A stretch of 28,669 nucleotides of DNA from DAOTVY01 sp041082245 (lineage in GTDB: Bacteria > Chloroflexota > Chloroflexia > DTKN01): assembly GCA_041082245.1 (NCBI GenBank), contig JBDOIE010000084.1, positions 1-28,669 of the forward strand. Reading direction: 5' to 3'. Position 1 is the first letter of the stretch; each line of letters begins with the position of its first letter. Below, piece by piece: positions 1-7,635 of this stretch. Under the pieces are notes generated by a model. That model ran no database searches, was not told where the DNA came from, and was given only the letters and a program-made list of their open reading frames with translations. A program made the position numbers and the translations under genes.

Positions 1-312
1 GAGGACGAACGATGGGATAGGGGCAGCTTGCTGGGGGTGGTCTGGGTGATGACTTCTACCCCTTATTCGGGTGCTCATTCGCTCCTGATTCTCTTTCCGG
101 CGCTGCTCTTGCTCATACGGGATTGGCCCAATCTGACAGGTGCACAGCGCCTGCTCGTGTGGGGAGCCCTTGCATTACTCCCTTTGCCGTTGTGGTTTGC
201 GCTCGATCGTGCCTTGCGTCCTTTCGCGCTTACGGCCCTTTTCCTGCTCGCCGGCCGCCTGTGCCTTTGGGGGGTGCTCCGGACACTTCCCGCACAAGAG
301 GCTGCCGGTTGA
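1..312 (+). CDS. C-terminal fragment of a polytopic membrane protein, possibly GT87 (DUF2029) glycosyltransferase
   Basis: The frame is open from the window's left edge to a TGA at 310-312, so this is the 3' end of a gene that starts outside the window. The roughly 100 residues contain a short hydrophilic stretch (TSTPYSGAH) followed by two or three hydrophobic helices separated by Arg/Asp-rich turns. This resembles the C-terminal membrane part of DUF2029/GT87 lipid-linked mannosyltransferases, which often have a Ser-Pro-Tyr/His segment before a Leu-rich helix. The family call rests on general resemblance only; another polytopic envelope protein would look similar. The stop codon lies inside the -35 box of the next gene's promoter. 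Confidence 0.5.
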   Translation, partial: EDERWDRGSLLGVVWVMTSTPYSGAHSLLILFPALLLLIRDWPNLTGAQRLLVWGALALLPLPLWFALDRALRPFALTALFLLAGRLCLWGVLRTLPAQEAAG

Positions 313-337
313 CCTTGTGGTGCTGGTCGTGTAGAAT
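309..337 (+). promoter_or_regulatory. sigma70-type promoter for the U32-like gene
   Basis: TTGACC (309-314) and TAGAAT (332-337) are separated by exactly 17 bp, 62 bp upstream of the ATG at 399. The -35 box overlaps the stop codon of the preceding gene, so the U32-like gene has its own promoter although it lies only 86 bp downstream. Confidence 0.6.
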
Positions 338-398
338 GAGGGCCGGGTGGCAACGGCGCCCCGCACCTGGACCGGTTTCTCAAGAAAGGAGTGTCCCG

Positions 399-1355
399 AT
401 GGCTTTCCCCGATGCGAAGGCGCGACGGGCTCTGGAGCGGGCGGGCATCCCCTCAAGCGACGCGTACGATCTCCCCTCGAGTACGAAGACCTTCCCCGAC
501 GGGGCCCACTACCGGATGGAGATCTCGGGGGTGGAGCGCCCCAACGTCCTGGAGGCGCTGATCGACGAGATGCACCGCCGGGGCGTTCCCATCCATCGCC
601 TGATCTCGGTCGTCATGGGGGCAACACTGCTCGACGACGCGGAACTGAAGCAGTTCGCACGCCTGGCGGCCGAGGCGCGGTGCGAGGTGATCATCACGCC
701 CGGCCCGCGGTCGGCCTGGGACACCGGGCGGCAGCTCGCGACCCCCGAAGGGAGCCTTTCGGGGTTGCGCTTCCGCGGCTCCGATCAGCTCCGGGCGGTG
801 GTGACGGATATCCTGCGCTGCGTGGAACTCGGCTTTCGGGGGTTCCTCGCGATCGACGAGGGGCTCCTGTGGCTCCTGAACGAGATGAAGAAGAACGGGG
901 ACCTGCCGCCGGATGTCGTCATCAAAGTGTCGATCTTTGCCGGACACGCTTCTCCGGCCGGCGCGCGTGTCCTTCAATCGCTCGGCGCAAGCACCTTCAA
1001 CCCGGTGGCCGACCTATCCCTCCCCCAGCTGGCCGCGATCCGCCAGGCCATCGACATCCCGATGGACCTCCACATCTACCTCACGGAATCGTTTGGAGGG
1101 TACAACCGCTTCTACGAGGCCGCGGAGATGGCCCGGGTCTGCGCGCCCTGCTACTTCAAGATGGAACCGGGACCGGCCTGTGCCGCCGGCCCGGGCGCGC
1201 TCTACAAACCGTACGTCTCCCCGCAGATGCTCGCGGATTGGGCGCGCGAGAAGGTCAAGTACTGCCAGATCCTGCACCAGATCATCCAGGATGCCAACCC
1301 GAGCCTCAAGCTATCCCCGCAAGGCCCGGAAGATCTGGCGATCCCGAAGCCATAG
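399..1355 (+). CDS. U32-peptidase-like TIM-barrel protein
   Basis: A 318-residue soluble protein. The ATG at 399 is chosen because AAGAAAGGAG lies just before it, and the frame upstream reads as Arg/Pro/Cys-rich non-coding translation. The sequence alternates beta strands and amphipathic helices as in a TIM barrel. Conserved-looking blocks include PDGAHYRMEISGV near residue 40, GFRGFLAIDEG near 145, VSIFAGHASPAGARVL near 175 and LHIYLTESFGGYNRF near 225, with a Cys-Pro-Cys-Tyr segment near 250. Its overall resemblance is to bacterial proteins annotated as peptidase U32 family. The classical U32 active-region signature is not obvious, so protease activity should not be assumed. U32 relatives also include tRNA and quinone hydroxylation factors. 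It is convergent with the dtxR-type gene; the two stop codons are only 2 bp apart, with no hairpin between. Confidence 0.6.
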   Translation: MAFPDAKARRALERAGIPSSDAYDLPSSTKTFPDGAHYRMEISGVERPNVLEALIDEMHRRGVPIHRLISVVMGATLLDDAELKQFARLAAEARCEVIITPGPRSAWDTGRQLATPEGSLSGLRFRGSDQLRAVVTDILRCVELGFRGFLAIDEGLLWLLNEMKKNGDLPPDVVIKVSIFAGHASPAGARVLQSLGASTFNPVADLSLPQLAAIRQAIDIPMDLHIYLTESFGGYNRFYEAAEMARVCAPCYFKMEPGPACAAGPGALYKPYVSPQMLADWAREKVKYCQILHQIIQDANPSLKLSPQGPEDLAIPKP

Positions 1356-1357
1356 CC

Positions 1358-2023
1358 TCAGGCCTGTTCGGGGCGCACACGGATATGGTGGGCGAGGCAC
1401 AGCCCTAGCACGAGCTGCCGGTCGCCCTGCTCCACGACCAGGGTCCCGTTGTACGGCTGCCGGAGGACGATGCGGACGCGCGTCCCCGGCAGCAGGCCGT
1501 TTTCTTCCAGGAAAGCCATCAGGTCGTGCTCTTCTTCGGCCTCTTCGACGATCCGCGCGATCGTTACGGTTTCCCCTTCCCCGATCTCGTCCAGCGCCGG
1601 TAACGGGGTCGCTTCGGTTCCCGGCATCGGGTTCCCGTGAGGGCAGGCCTCGGGCTGCTCGAAGAGCGCCTGCAGGCGGTCCGCCGCCTCCGGGGAGATA
1701 TGGTGTTCCAGGCGCCCGGCCTCTTCATGAACGTGGTGCCAGGGAATGCCGAGGATCTCCCGCAGCAGCCACTCGGCGAGCATATGCCGGCGGACAAGCG
1801 ATTGCGCCGCTTCCCGGCCGGCCGGGGTCAGGGTGACCTCCTTGCGCTCGTTCCAGCAGATCAAACCGGCGCGCGCCATCCGCCGCAGGGTGGAGCTCAC
1901 CGTAGGGCGCGATACCCCCAGCCGCTCCGCCAGCCGCGCGCCGATCGCCGGCTGCCCTTCCCGCTCCATCAGGTAGATCAACCCCAGGTAATCCTCGACC
2001 GTAGGTGTCAGCGTTTCTGCCAT
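1358..2023 (-). CDS. DtxR/IdeR-family metal-dependent transcriptional repressor
   Basis: A 221-residue regulator. The ATG at 2023 is preferred over a longer frame because GCGAGG precedes it and MAETLTPTVEDYLGLIY is the usual family N terminus. Residues 1-70 form the winged helix (SRPTVSSTLRRMARAGLI). The metal-binding and dimer domain follows, with candidate ligands H80, E84, H99/E100, H107/H108, C127 and H129. The CPHGNPMP block at 127-134 is characteristic of the family. The last 75 residues form an FeoA-like SH3 domain. Family members bind DNA when loaded with Fe2+ or Mn2+. It is divergent from feoABC, and a palindromic operator candidate lies between, so it most likely represses iron uptake and itself. 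Iron versus manganese specificity cannot be read from the sequence; the feo neighbours favour iron. Confidence 0.93.
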   Translation of the reverse strand: MAETLTPTVEDYLGLIYLMEREGQPAIGARLAERLGVSRPTVSSTLRRMARAGLICWNERKEVTLTPAGREAAQSLVRRHMLAEWLLREILGIPWHHVHEEAGRLEHHISPEAADRLQALFEQPEACPHGNPMPGTEATPLPALDEIGEGETVTIARIVEEAEEEHDLMAFLEENGLLPGTRVRIVLRQPYNGTLVVEQGDRQLVLGLCLAHHIRVRPEQA

Positions 2024-2061
2024 CCGAAACCTCGCACCGGCGACGGGCCGCCCTGTTGCAC

Positions 2062-2090
2062 TTGACAAATATCTTTTGTTAGACTATACT
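2062..2090 (+). promoter_or_regulatory. consensus promoter of the feoABC operon
   Basis: TTGACA (2062-2067), a 17-bp spacer and TATACT (2085-2090). The -35 box is a perfect match and the -10 box has one mismatch. It reads toward feoA, giving a leader of about 70 nt. The -10 element lies inside the palindrome at 2075-2096, so a bound repressor would block polymerase directly. Confidence 0.85.
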
Positions 2091-2096
2091 AACAAA
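2075..2096. promoter_or_regulatory. DtxR-type operator palindrome between dtxR and feoA
   Basis: TTTGTTAG (2075-2082) and its exact reverse complement CTAACAAA (2089-2096) flank a 6-bp ACTATA centre, giving a perfect 22-bp interrupted palindrome. Size and the TTAG...CTAA core resemble operators of DtxR/IdeR-family repressors. It covers the feoA -10 box and lies just downstream of the expected start point of the divergent promoter, so one site could control both directions. Confidence 0.8.
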
Positions 2097-2108
2097 GCCT
2101 GTAGTACA

Positions 2109-2137
2109 ATTATATCACAACCCGGGCTGTCCGGCAA
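2109..2137 (-). promoter_or_regulatory. divergent promoter of the dtxR-type gene
   Basis: On the minus strand TTGCCG (2132-2137) is followed after 17 bp by a perfect TATAAT (2109-2114). The expected start is near 2102, about 80 nt before the ATG at 2023. The palindrome at 2075-2096 then lies just downstream of the start, consistent with autoregulation by roadblock. Confidence 0.7.
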
Positions 2138-2166
2138 CCTTCGAGCCCGCAGTTGAGGAGATGACG

Positions 2167-2427
2167 ATGGAAGGACTGGTAGAATTGAGCCGCCTGGCTC
2201 CGAACGAGCGGGGCGTGGTGCATAGCCTATCCGGCGGGCGAGGGTTTGTGAGCCGACTGGCTGCCCTGGGATTCACGGTGGGCACCCCGGTGACCATGGT
2301 GCGCAACCACGGCTACGGTCCGGTGATCGTGCTTGTGCGCGACACGCGGATCGCGCTCGGCCGTGGGGAAGCGGCCAAGGTGCTGGTACGGCGCCAGGAG
2401 AACGGCAATGGCAAGGAGAGCGCCTAG
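2167..2427 (+). CDS. feoA: FeoA, SH3-like accessory protein of ferrous iron transport
   Basis: An 86-residue cytoplasmic protein with the compact beta-barrel pattern of FeoA: LSRLAPNERGVVHSL at the N terminus, a central FVSRLAALGFTVGTPVTM block and a C-terminal ALGRGEAAKVLV strand. FeoA is thought to bind and modulate the FeoB G-protein domain. An ATG also occurs at 2161, but the GAGGAG at 2155-2160 touches it. The ATG at 2167 has the normal 6-nt spacing and is preferred. The gene is first in feoABC, driven by the promoter at 2062-2090, and its last 20 bases overlap the feoB start. Confidence 0.92.
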   Translation: MEGLVELSRLAPNERGVVHSLSGGRGFVSRLAALGFTVGTPVTMVRNHGYGPVIVLVRDTRIALGRGEAAKVLVRRQENGNGKESA

Positions 2428-4465
2428 CCTGGTGGCCTGCGACTGCCGCGCGGAGGCAGGGAGCGAGGGTTCCTTTCCGGCCGGCACGATCACCGTGGCC
2501 CTGGCCGGTCAGCCGAACGTGGGGAAAACCACGGTCTTTAACCTGCTCACCGGCCTCTCCCAGCACGTGGGGAACTGGCCGGGCAAGACCGTCGAGCAGA
2601 AAAGCGGGTTCTACAGCTGCGACGGCCTCACGATGCGCATCGTGGACCTCCCCGGCACCTACAGCCTCACTGCCAACTCGGTGGAGGAGCAGGTCGCGCG
2701 CGATTTCATCATCCGCGAGCGCCCGGATGTTGTCGTGGTCATTGTAGATGCCGCTACCCTGGAGCGCAACCTGTACCTGCTGGCGGAGCTCCTTCACCTG
2801 CCGGCCCCGGTCATCCTGGGGTTGAATATGGTCGACGTGGCCGAGCAGCAGGGGCTGCATATCGAGCCGCACGTCCTGGAGGCGGCGCTCGGCATCCCCG
2901 TGGTGCCCATGGTGGCCAGCCGCAACCAGGGGATCTGCGAGCTGGTGCGCACGATCGTGGGCCTGGTGCGGGGCCAGGTGCCGTACGCCCCACGCCGACC
3001 GGAAATCCGCGAGGATCACCGGCAGGTGCTGGCTTCCCTCCAGGAGATCGTCGGCCCCTACGTCCCCGATCCCTACCCGGTGGACTGGGTGGCATTGAAA
3101 CTCCTCGAAGGGGACAGCGAAATCACCGCGATGCTGCAGGCGCGGATGCCCGAAACGGTCTGGAAGCAGGCGGAAGACCTCCTGCACCGCCACGAGGACG
3201 CGGTGCTCGCCGTGGCCGGAGGGCGCTACGACTGGATCGGGCGCATGGTGCGCGCGGCGGTGGCCCGCCCCCGCGCCGGGCACATCACCCTCACGGAGCG
3301 GATCGACCGGGTGGCTACCCACCCCTTCTGGGGGCTGCTGCTTCTGGGGGCGGTGCTCGCACTCGCCTTCTGGTTGACCTATGCCATCGCCCTCCCGATC
3401 CAGCGGTGGCTGGGGGACGTGGTCTTGCAGGGGATTGCCCACCGGGTGAGTCTGTGGCTTACCTGGGCTCCTGGCTGGCTGTCCGGCCTGATCGTGGATG
3501 GCGCGATCGGTGGCGTCGGGGCGATGCTCACTTTTGCCCCGATCCTGACCCTCTTTTTCGCGACCATGGGCTTCCTGGAAGACGTCGGCTACATGGCGCG
3601 CGCCGCCTATGTCATGGACCGCTTCATGCACCTGCTCGGCCTGCACGGGAAGAGCTTCCTTCCCCTCTTCCTGGGCTTTGGGTGCAACGTGCCTTCGGTC
3701 ATGGGGACGCGCATCATCGAGGAACGGCGCGCCCGCCTGCTCACCATCCTCCTTGCGCCCCTTGTGCCCTGCCCGGCCCGCATGGCCGTGGTGGCCGTAC
3801 TTGCCCCGGCGTTCTTCGGCGCGCGGGCCGTGTGGGTCTCAGGCGGCCTCGTGTTCCTCTCGCTGCTCACGCTCGCCCTGTCCGGCGCCCTGCTGAACCG
3901 GGTGCTCTTCCGGGGCGAACACGCTGCCTTCATCATGGAGCTCCCGCTCTACCATGTCCCGAACCTGCGTACGATCGGCCTCCTCGTTTGGCACCGCGTG
4001 GTTGCCTTCATCCGGAAGGCGGGAACGGTTATCCTGGGTGTGTCCGTTGTCGTGTGGGCGCTTTCGCACTTCCCGGGGGGCACCATCGAGGAAAGCCTCC
4101 TGGGCCGTGTGGGGCAGTGGTTGGCACCGCTCGGCGCCTGGATGGGCTTCGATTGGCGAATGCTTGTGGCGCTGATGACTTCCTTCATCGCCAAGGAAAA
4201 TGCCGTCGCGACCCTGGCGGTGCTGTACGGCGCCGGCCGGGAAAGCCTCCCTGCGCTCCTGAGTGCTTCCGTGAGCCCAGCCAGCGGGCTGGCGTTCCTG
4301 GTGGCCACGATGCTCTTTATCCCGTGCGTCGCCACCTTCACCGTGATGCGGCAGGAGAGCGGATCGTGGAAATGGGTGCTCTTTGGCACCGGGTTCCTGC
4401 TTGTGCTGTCGTTCGCCGCTGCCACTCTGGTGTTCCAGGTGGCGCGACTTCTGGGAGGGGCCTAG
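2408..4465 (+). CDS. feoB: FeoB, GTP-regulated ferrous iron permease
   Basis: A 685-residue inner-membrane transporter for Fe2+. The ATG at 2408 follows CCAGGAG with 7-nt spacing inside feoA, giving a 20-base overlap and likely translational coupling. The N-terminal G domain shows G1 GQPNVGKTT (34-42), a G2-type threonine near 62, G3 DLPG (80-83) and G4 NMVD (140-143). A helical GDI-like stretch follows to about residue 300. The rest is the membrane domain with two Gate (nucleoside-recognition) repeats. It includes GFGCNVPSVMGTR and the APLVPCPARMAVV segment that carries the conserved pore-region cysteine. Length is close to the shorter FeoB proteins. The short N-terminal tail carries a Cys-Asp-Cys pair before the G domain, not usual for FeoB. 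Confidence 0.96.
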   Translation: MARRAPSLVACDCRAEAGSEGSFPAGTITVALAGQPNVGKTTVFNLLTGLSQHVGNWPGKTVEQKSGFYSCDGLTMRIVDLPGTYSLTANSVEEQVARDFIIRERPDVVVVIVDAATLERNLYLLAELLHLPAPVILGLNMVDVAEQQGLHIEPHVLEAALGIPVVPMVASRNQGICELVRTIVGLVRGQVPYAPRRPEIREDHRQVLASLQEIVGPYVPDPYPVDWVALKLLEGDSEITAMLQARMPETVWKQAEDLLHRHEDAVLAVAGGRYDWIGRMVRAAVARPRAGHITLTERIDRVATHPFWGLLLLGAVLALAFWLTYAIALPIQRWLGDVVLQGIAHRVSLWLTWAPGWLSGLIVDGAIGGVGAMLTFAPILTLFFATMGFLEDVGYMARAAYVMDRFMHLLGLHGKSFLPLFLGFGCNVPSVMGTRIIEERRARLLTILLAPLVPCPARMAVVAVLAPAFFGARAVWVSGGLVFLSLLTLALSGALLNRVLFRGEHAAFIMELPLYHVPNLRTIGLLVWHRVVAFIRKAGTVILGVSVVVWALSHFPGGTIEESLLGRVGQWLAPLGAWMGFDWRMLVALMTSFIAKENAVATLAVLYGAGRESLPALLSASVSPASGLAFLVATMLFIPCVATFTVMRQESGSWKWVLFGTGFLLVLSFAAATLVFQVARLLGGA

Positions 4466-4726
4466 ATGCTCGACCGCCTTCTGAACCTTCTGCGCGAGGG
4501 GAAGACCCGCACCGTGCCGGAGCTCGCCCGGGAGCTCGGCGTTACCCCTCCCCTGGTGGAGATGATGCTCGAAGAACTGGCCGGCCGGGGGATCCTCCGG
4601 TCGCTTCCGGGGGCCTGCGCGGGCCGTTGCCAGGGCTGTCCGGTGCAGGGCGCCTGTGCCGCCGGAGGAACGCGCATCTGGAGCCTTTCGCTCGCCTCGC
4701 CTGCAGAAAAGGAGACCGGGGCATAA
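4466..4726 (+). CDS. feoC: FeoC-like winged-helix protein with Fe-S-type cysteine motif
   Basis: An 86-residue protein that starts immediately after the feoB stop codon. Residues 1-48 read as a winged helix (TVPELARELGVTPPLVEMMLEE). A cysteine loop follows, CAGRCQGCPVQGAC, spaced C-x3-C-x2-C-x5-C as in FeoC proteins reported to hold an oxygen-sensitive iron-sulfur cluster. FeoC is proposed to stabilise FeoB or sense iron/oxygen. The position as last gene of feoABC supports the name. Its stop codon lies in the loop of the hairpin at 4714-4740. Confidence 0.85.
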   Translation: MLDRLLNLLREGKTRTVPELARELGVTPPLVEMMLEELAGRGILRSLPGACAGRCQGCPVQGACAAGGTRIWSLSLASPAEKETGA

Positions 4727-4740
4727 GAAGTGCCCCGGTC
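4714..4740. terminator. hairpin terminator shared by feoC and the convergent protease gene
   Basis: A perfect 10-bp stem, GACCGGGGCA (4714-4723) with TGCCCCGGTC (4731-4740), around a 7-nt loop that contains the feoC stop codon. There is no U-tract on the plus side. On the minus side the stem is followed by TCCTTTTC, so it should terminate the protease operon better than feo. Confidence 0.7.
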
Positions 4741-4757
4741 CCCTGGAAGGCATCCGT

Positions 4758-6995
4758 TCAGTTCGCCCGCTGCAATTTCACGTTCAACTCGAACGGCGAA
4801 GGAACTGCCCGGGTGTCCGTCGAGATGCGCACCCCGTCCTCGGCTACCGGACGGTACCCTTTCGCCGCGACGATGATGCTGTAGGTCTCGCCACGCACGA
4901 GCGCTTTCGGCAGCTCGTAGGCGCCGTTGCGGTCGCTTTCGGCCCAGGTGTAGACCTCCTCGTCCGTCCAGCCAAACTTGTCCACGGTGATTCCCGGCAT
5001 CAGGACGATAAAGGCCGCCCCCGGGATCCCACGGCCGGTGTCGGCATCCGTGATCTTGCCGTACACCTCGAGCCCCTGGCCGGCCGGGACCGGGGTCGGT
5101 GTCGGTCCCGCTCCTTTGCCGACGGTGCAGCTTGCGCTCTGCACGAGCGTACCCCGCACCAGGAGCTCCAGCTGGTACCGGCCGTCCGGTAGCCCGTCCT
5201 TGCTGTACACATTGACCCAGAAGTTCTTCCCGCTCTCTCCACCCGACCAGGGCTCCGTGGTGTCGATGACCACCTCCCCGTCGATCGACCAGCGCCGCGT
5301 CCACTCCCAGCCGTCCTGCATCCCCTGGTAGTCGAAGAAAGCGTACAGCTCGCCGATGCCGCTGGGGAAAACCGTGCCGGGGTTCAACGGGTTCCCCTGA
5401 CGGTCCTCTCCGCGCGCGAAAGTGATCGGCCCGAAGACCTGGTTCGTCGCCGTTCCGGCGATGTAGAAGTCCGAGGTTGCCGCAAGGCGTGTGCCGATGT
5501 ACAGCTCCAGCCGGTAGGTGCCAGCGGAAAAGCCACCGGAGCGCGAGAGGGAAAGGGACGTGCTCCCGTTCCCCCGCAGGGCAGGTCCATCCTTTGTCTC
5601 CAGCGTCTTCCCGCCTTCATACAGCCGGTAGGACCAGCGCGTGGTGGCTTCCATGTTCTGATAGTCGAACCTGGCGATGATCTTCCGCACCCCCGCAGGG
5701 AGGACGTGCTCGTTTCCGGCATCGTCCAGCACGCGAAGGTTCAGGAAGGCCGGCGTCTTCGGCGCTGCTCCGCCGACCTTCACGCTCTTGGAGGCCAGTT
5801 TTTTCCCGTCGTAGAAGAGCTGGAACTCGTAGGTGCCGTCCGCGAGCGGCTCATCGCTGATGCTGATCCACCAGTTTCCCTCCGATCCGCCGTTCCAGGC
5901 CCCGTCTTGCCACGTATCCTCGTAGGTCCGGCCGTTGTACACGAGTATCGGATGCCAGGAAGTGCCGTCCTGGAAGTTGGCGTAGTCGAAGAAGAGGTAG
6001 ATCGCCTCCGTCCCCGAAGGGAACGATTCGACGACCGTCGTGGGCTGGTCGTAGGCATCGACCCCCGGGGCAAAGAAGAGGCGGCTGACCTGAGCGGGCC
6101 CGCTCGGCCTCCGGGTTGGCTGAGGCGAAGGGGTCGGTTGCGGGCCCAATCCGCGTGCGGCTGCCTCGATGAGTGGCTTGGCGAGGTTCACCGGGCGGAG
6201 CGCATTGATAAAGCCGCCCATCGGGACACAGGTATCGTTCTCGTCGATCTTGCCGTCGCCGTTCGTGTCCGCGATGTAGCGGCAATCGACGATCCGATCC
6301 GTGCTTCCAGCTCCTCCCTGCGTGGGGACGCCGATGAGCAGGCCGCTATCGTCCACCGCCGTGCCGCCGCTGTTCCCTCCGGCGATCGTGGCGTCGGTCT
6401 TGATCCAGGCGCGCCCGTTGACCCCGCGCTCCAGGGTAAAGCCGCTCACGTCCCCGCTCGTCAGGGTGATCGTTTCCCCGCCGATCCCCGGGTAACCAAA
6501 GATCGTGATCGGATCGCCGATCTCCAGTTCGTCCGAGTCGCCTAACGGCACCGTGGGAAGGTTCAGGCTCGCGCGGTTCACCGGACTGCCGTCCAGGGTA
6601 TGGGTCACGCGGATCACCGCCAGGTCCAGCTGGGGGTCGTACTGCACGACCTCGGCCAGGTAGGTCGGCTGGGGCGGCTGGTCGGAGCGGATGGTGAGGG
6701 AAACGATCAGCACGTCCCGGTCGAACTCGGGATCGTTCCACATCGCGCGAGGATAGGCGACGTGGCAGTTCGTGAGGATCAGGCCGTCCGGTGAAACGAT
6801 CGTGCCCGAGCCGGTCCATTTCGGCGTCAGGTTCTTGCCTTCCCGATCGGCCGCCACGATCTGCACGACGGCCTTCATGATCTTCTGGCGCGTCGGGCGG
6901 TCGAGGGCCTGCGCAGGGAGTACCCCGAGCGCCGCGGCCACGACGAGCAGCGCGAGAAGCAGGCCGGCCGCCCGGATGAAACGTTTGCTCTTCAT
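4758..6995 (-). CDS. secreted multidomain trypsin-like serine protease
   Basis: A 745-residue exported protein. The ATG at 6995 has GGAGG at good spacing; an ATG two codons upstream touches the ribosome binding site. Residues 1-30 form a signal peptide (basic start, Leu/Ala-rich core, AQA before the cut). Residues 35-225 are a chymotrypsin-fold protease with H78 in TNCHVA, D124 in QLDLAVI and S209 in GGNSGG. A loop of calcium EF-hand/dockerin type (DTNGDGKIDEND, 243-254) lies between C238 and C256. A Pro/Thr/Ser linker follows near 285-300. Then come three related beta-rich repeats of about 100 residues with FDY and DGTYEF/AGTYRL/DGRYQL motifs, another Pro/Thr linker and a C-terminal carboxypeptidase-regulatory-like fold (GKITDADTGRGIPGA). 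It is last in the operon from 9574. The substrate is unknown; the repeats suggest binding to the cell surface or a polymer. Confidence 0.88.
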   Translation of the reverse strand: MKSKRFIRAAGLLLALLVVAAALGVLPAQALDRPTRQKIMKAVVQIVAADREGKNLTPKWTGSGTIVSPDGLILTNCHVAYPRAMWNDPEFDRDVLIVSLTIRSDQPPQPTYLAEVVQYDPQLDLAVIRVTHTLDGSPVNRASLNLPTVPLGDSDELEIGDPITIFGYPGIGGETITLTSGDVSGFTLERGVNGRAWIKTDATIAGGNSGGTAVDDSGLLIGVPTQGGAGSTDRIVDCRYIADTNGDGKIDENDTCVPMGGFINALRPVNLAKPLIEAAARGLGPQPTPSPQPTRRPSGPAQVSRLFFAPGVDAYDQPTTVVESFPSGTEAIYLFFDYANFQDGTSWHPILVYNGRTYEDTWQDGAWNGGSEGNWWISISDEPLADGTYEFQLFYDGKKLASKSVKVGGAAPKTPAFLNLRVLDDAGNEHVLPAGVRKIIARFDYQNMEATTRWSYRLYEGGKTLETKDGPALRGNGSTSLSLSRSGGFSAGTYRLELYIGTRLAATSDFYIAGTATNQVFGPITFARGEDRQGNPLNPGTVFPSGIGELYAFFDYQGMQDGWEWTRRWSIDGEVVIDTTEPWSGGESGKNFWVNVYSKDGLPDGRYQLELLVRGTLVQSASCTVGKGAGPTPTPVPAGQGLEVYGKITDADTGRGIPGAAFIVLMPGITVDKFGWTDEEVYTWAESDRNGAYELPKALVRGETYSIIVAAKGYRPVAEDGVRISTDTRAVPSPFELNVKLQRAN

Positions 6996-7023
6996 CGCCA
7001 TTTCCTCCTTGCCCGCCCCGGGG

Positions 7024-7617
7024 CTAAGGTTGCAACTGGAGCGACCGCAGGAACGCCTGGAGCTGCCTGCGGGCCTTCGGATAGTTTGCCTCGGCGGCCG
7101 TCAGGGTCACCACGTAGGCCCGATCTCCCGCGAGCAAGAGATACTCCTCTCCCATCATGACCACCGGCAGCGTGCTCAGGAACGGGTTGTTGTTCGGTTC
7201 GACGTAGGAAAAGGTCACGTGGAGGGCCGGCACCGGGCCCGCGAACGCCAGTGTCTCGGTCACCACCTCGAGCGGACGGTAGGCGAGCCACCCGCGCTCG
7301 AGGACGAGCACCTGCTCCACCGCTCCCAGGGGGTTGGGCACTCCGGGCGGTAGAGGACGCCGTTCGACCGTCAGCCGTGTGCGGAACGGTTGGGCGGTGC
7401 GATCCTCGACCTGGAGGAGAAGCGGCGGGCGCGTTTCCACGCGCATCCAGCCGGCGGGGTAGCGGGAGCGGAACCCTTCCCCTTCGTAAACCACGGTGCG
7501 GCCTTCCGCAAGCACCCGCACCATCCACCCCAGGAGCAAAGCGACCCCAAAGACGCCGATCACCAGCCAGCTGACCCAGCGGTCCCGTCGTACACTGCGC
7601 ACAGCTACATCCTGCAT
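7024..7617 (-). CDS. membrane-anchored protein of unknown function
   Basis: A 197-residue protein with one N-terminal hydrophobic helix (about residues 15-38, VSWLVIGVFGVALLLGWMV) after a basic segment. It is probably an uncleaved anchor with the rest outside the membrane. The outer part looks like an alpha/beta domain: it begins with YEGEGFRSRYPAGW and ends in a helix rich in Lys/Arg/Gln. The pattern recalls PsbP/LpqN-like or DUF-type lipoprotein domains, but I cannot assign a family. AGGAG lies 7 nt before the ATG. It sits 28 bp upstream of the protease gene and 18 bp downstream of the PrsW-like gene, so it is co-transcribed with both. Confidence 0.7.
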   Translation of the reverse strand: MQDVAVRSVRRDRWVSWLVIGVFGVALLLGWMVRVLAEGRTVVYEGEGFRSRYPAGWMRVETRPPLLLQVEDRTAQPFRTRLTVERRPLPPGVPNPLGAVEQVLVLERGWLAYRPLEVVTETLAFAGPVPALHVTFSYVEPNNNPFLSTLPVVMMGEEYLLLAGDRAYVVTLTAAEANYPKARRQLQAFLRSLQLQP

Positions 7618-7635
7618 GGGCTTTCTCCTCTCGGC

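Noticed and set aside
2161..2166. ATG at 2161 as feoA start
   Set aside because: The GAGGAG ribosome binding site directly abuts it; the ATG at 2167 has proper spacing.
2273..3646. 457-residue minus-strand open frame opposite feoB
   Set aside because: Rich in His, Gln, Arg and Asp with no fold pattern; it is the antisense shadow of feoB, whose motifs are unambiguous.
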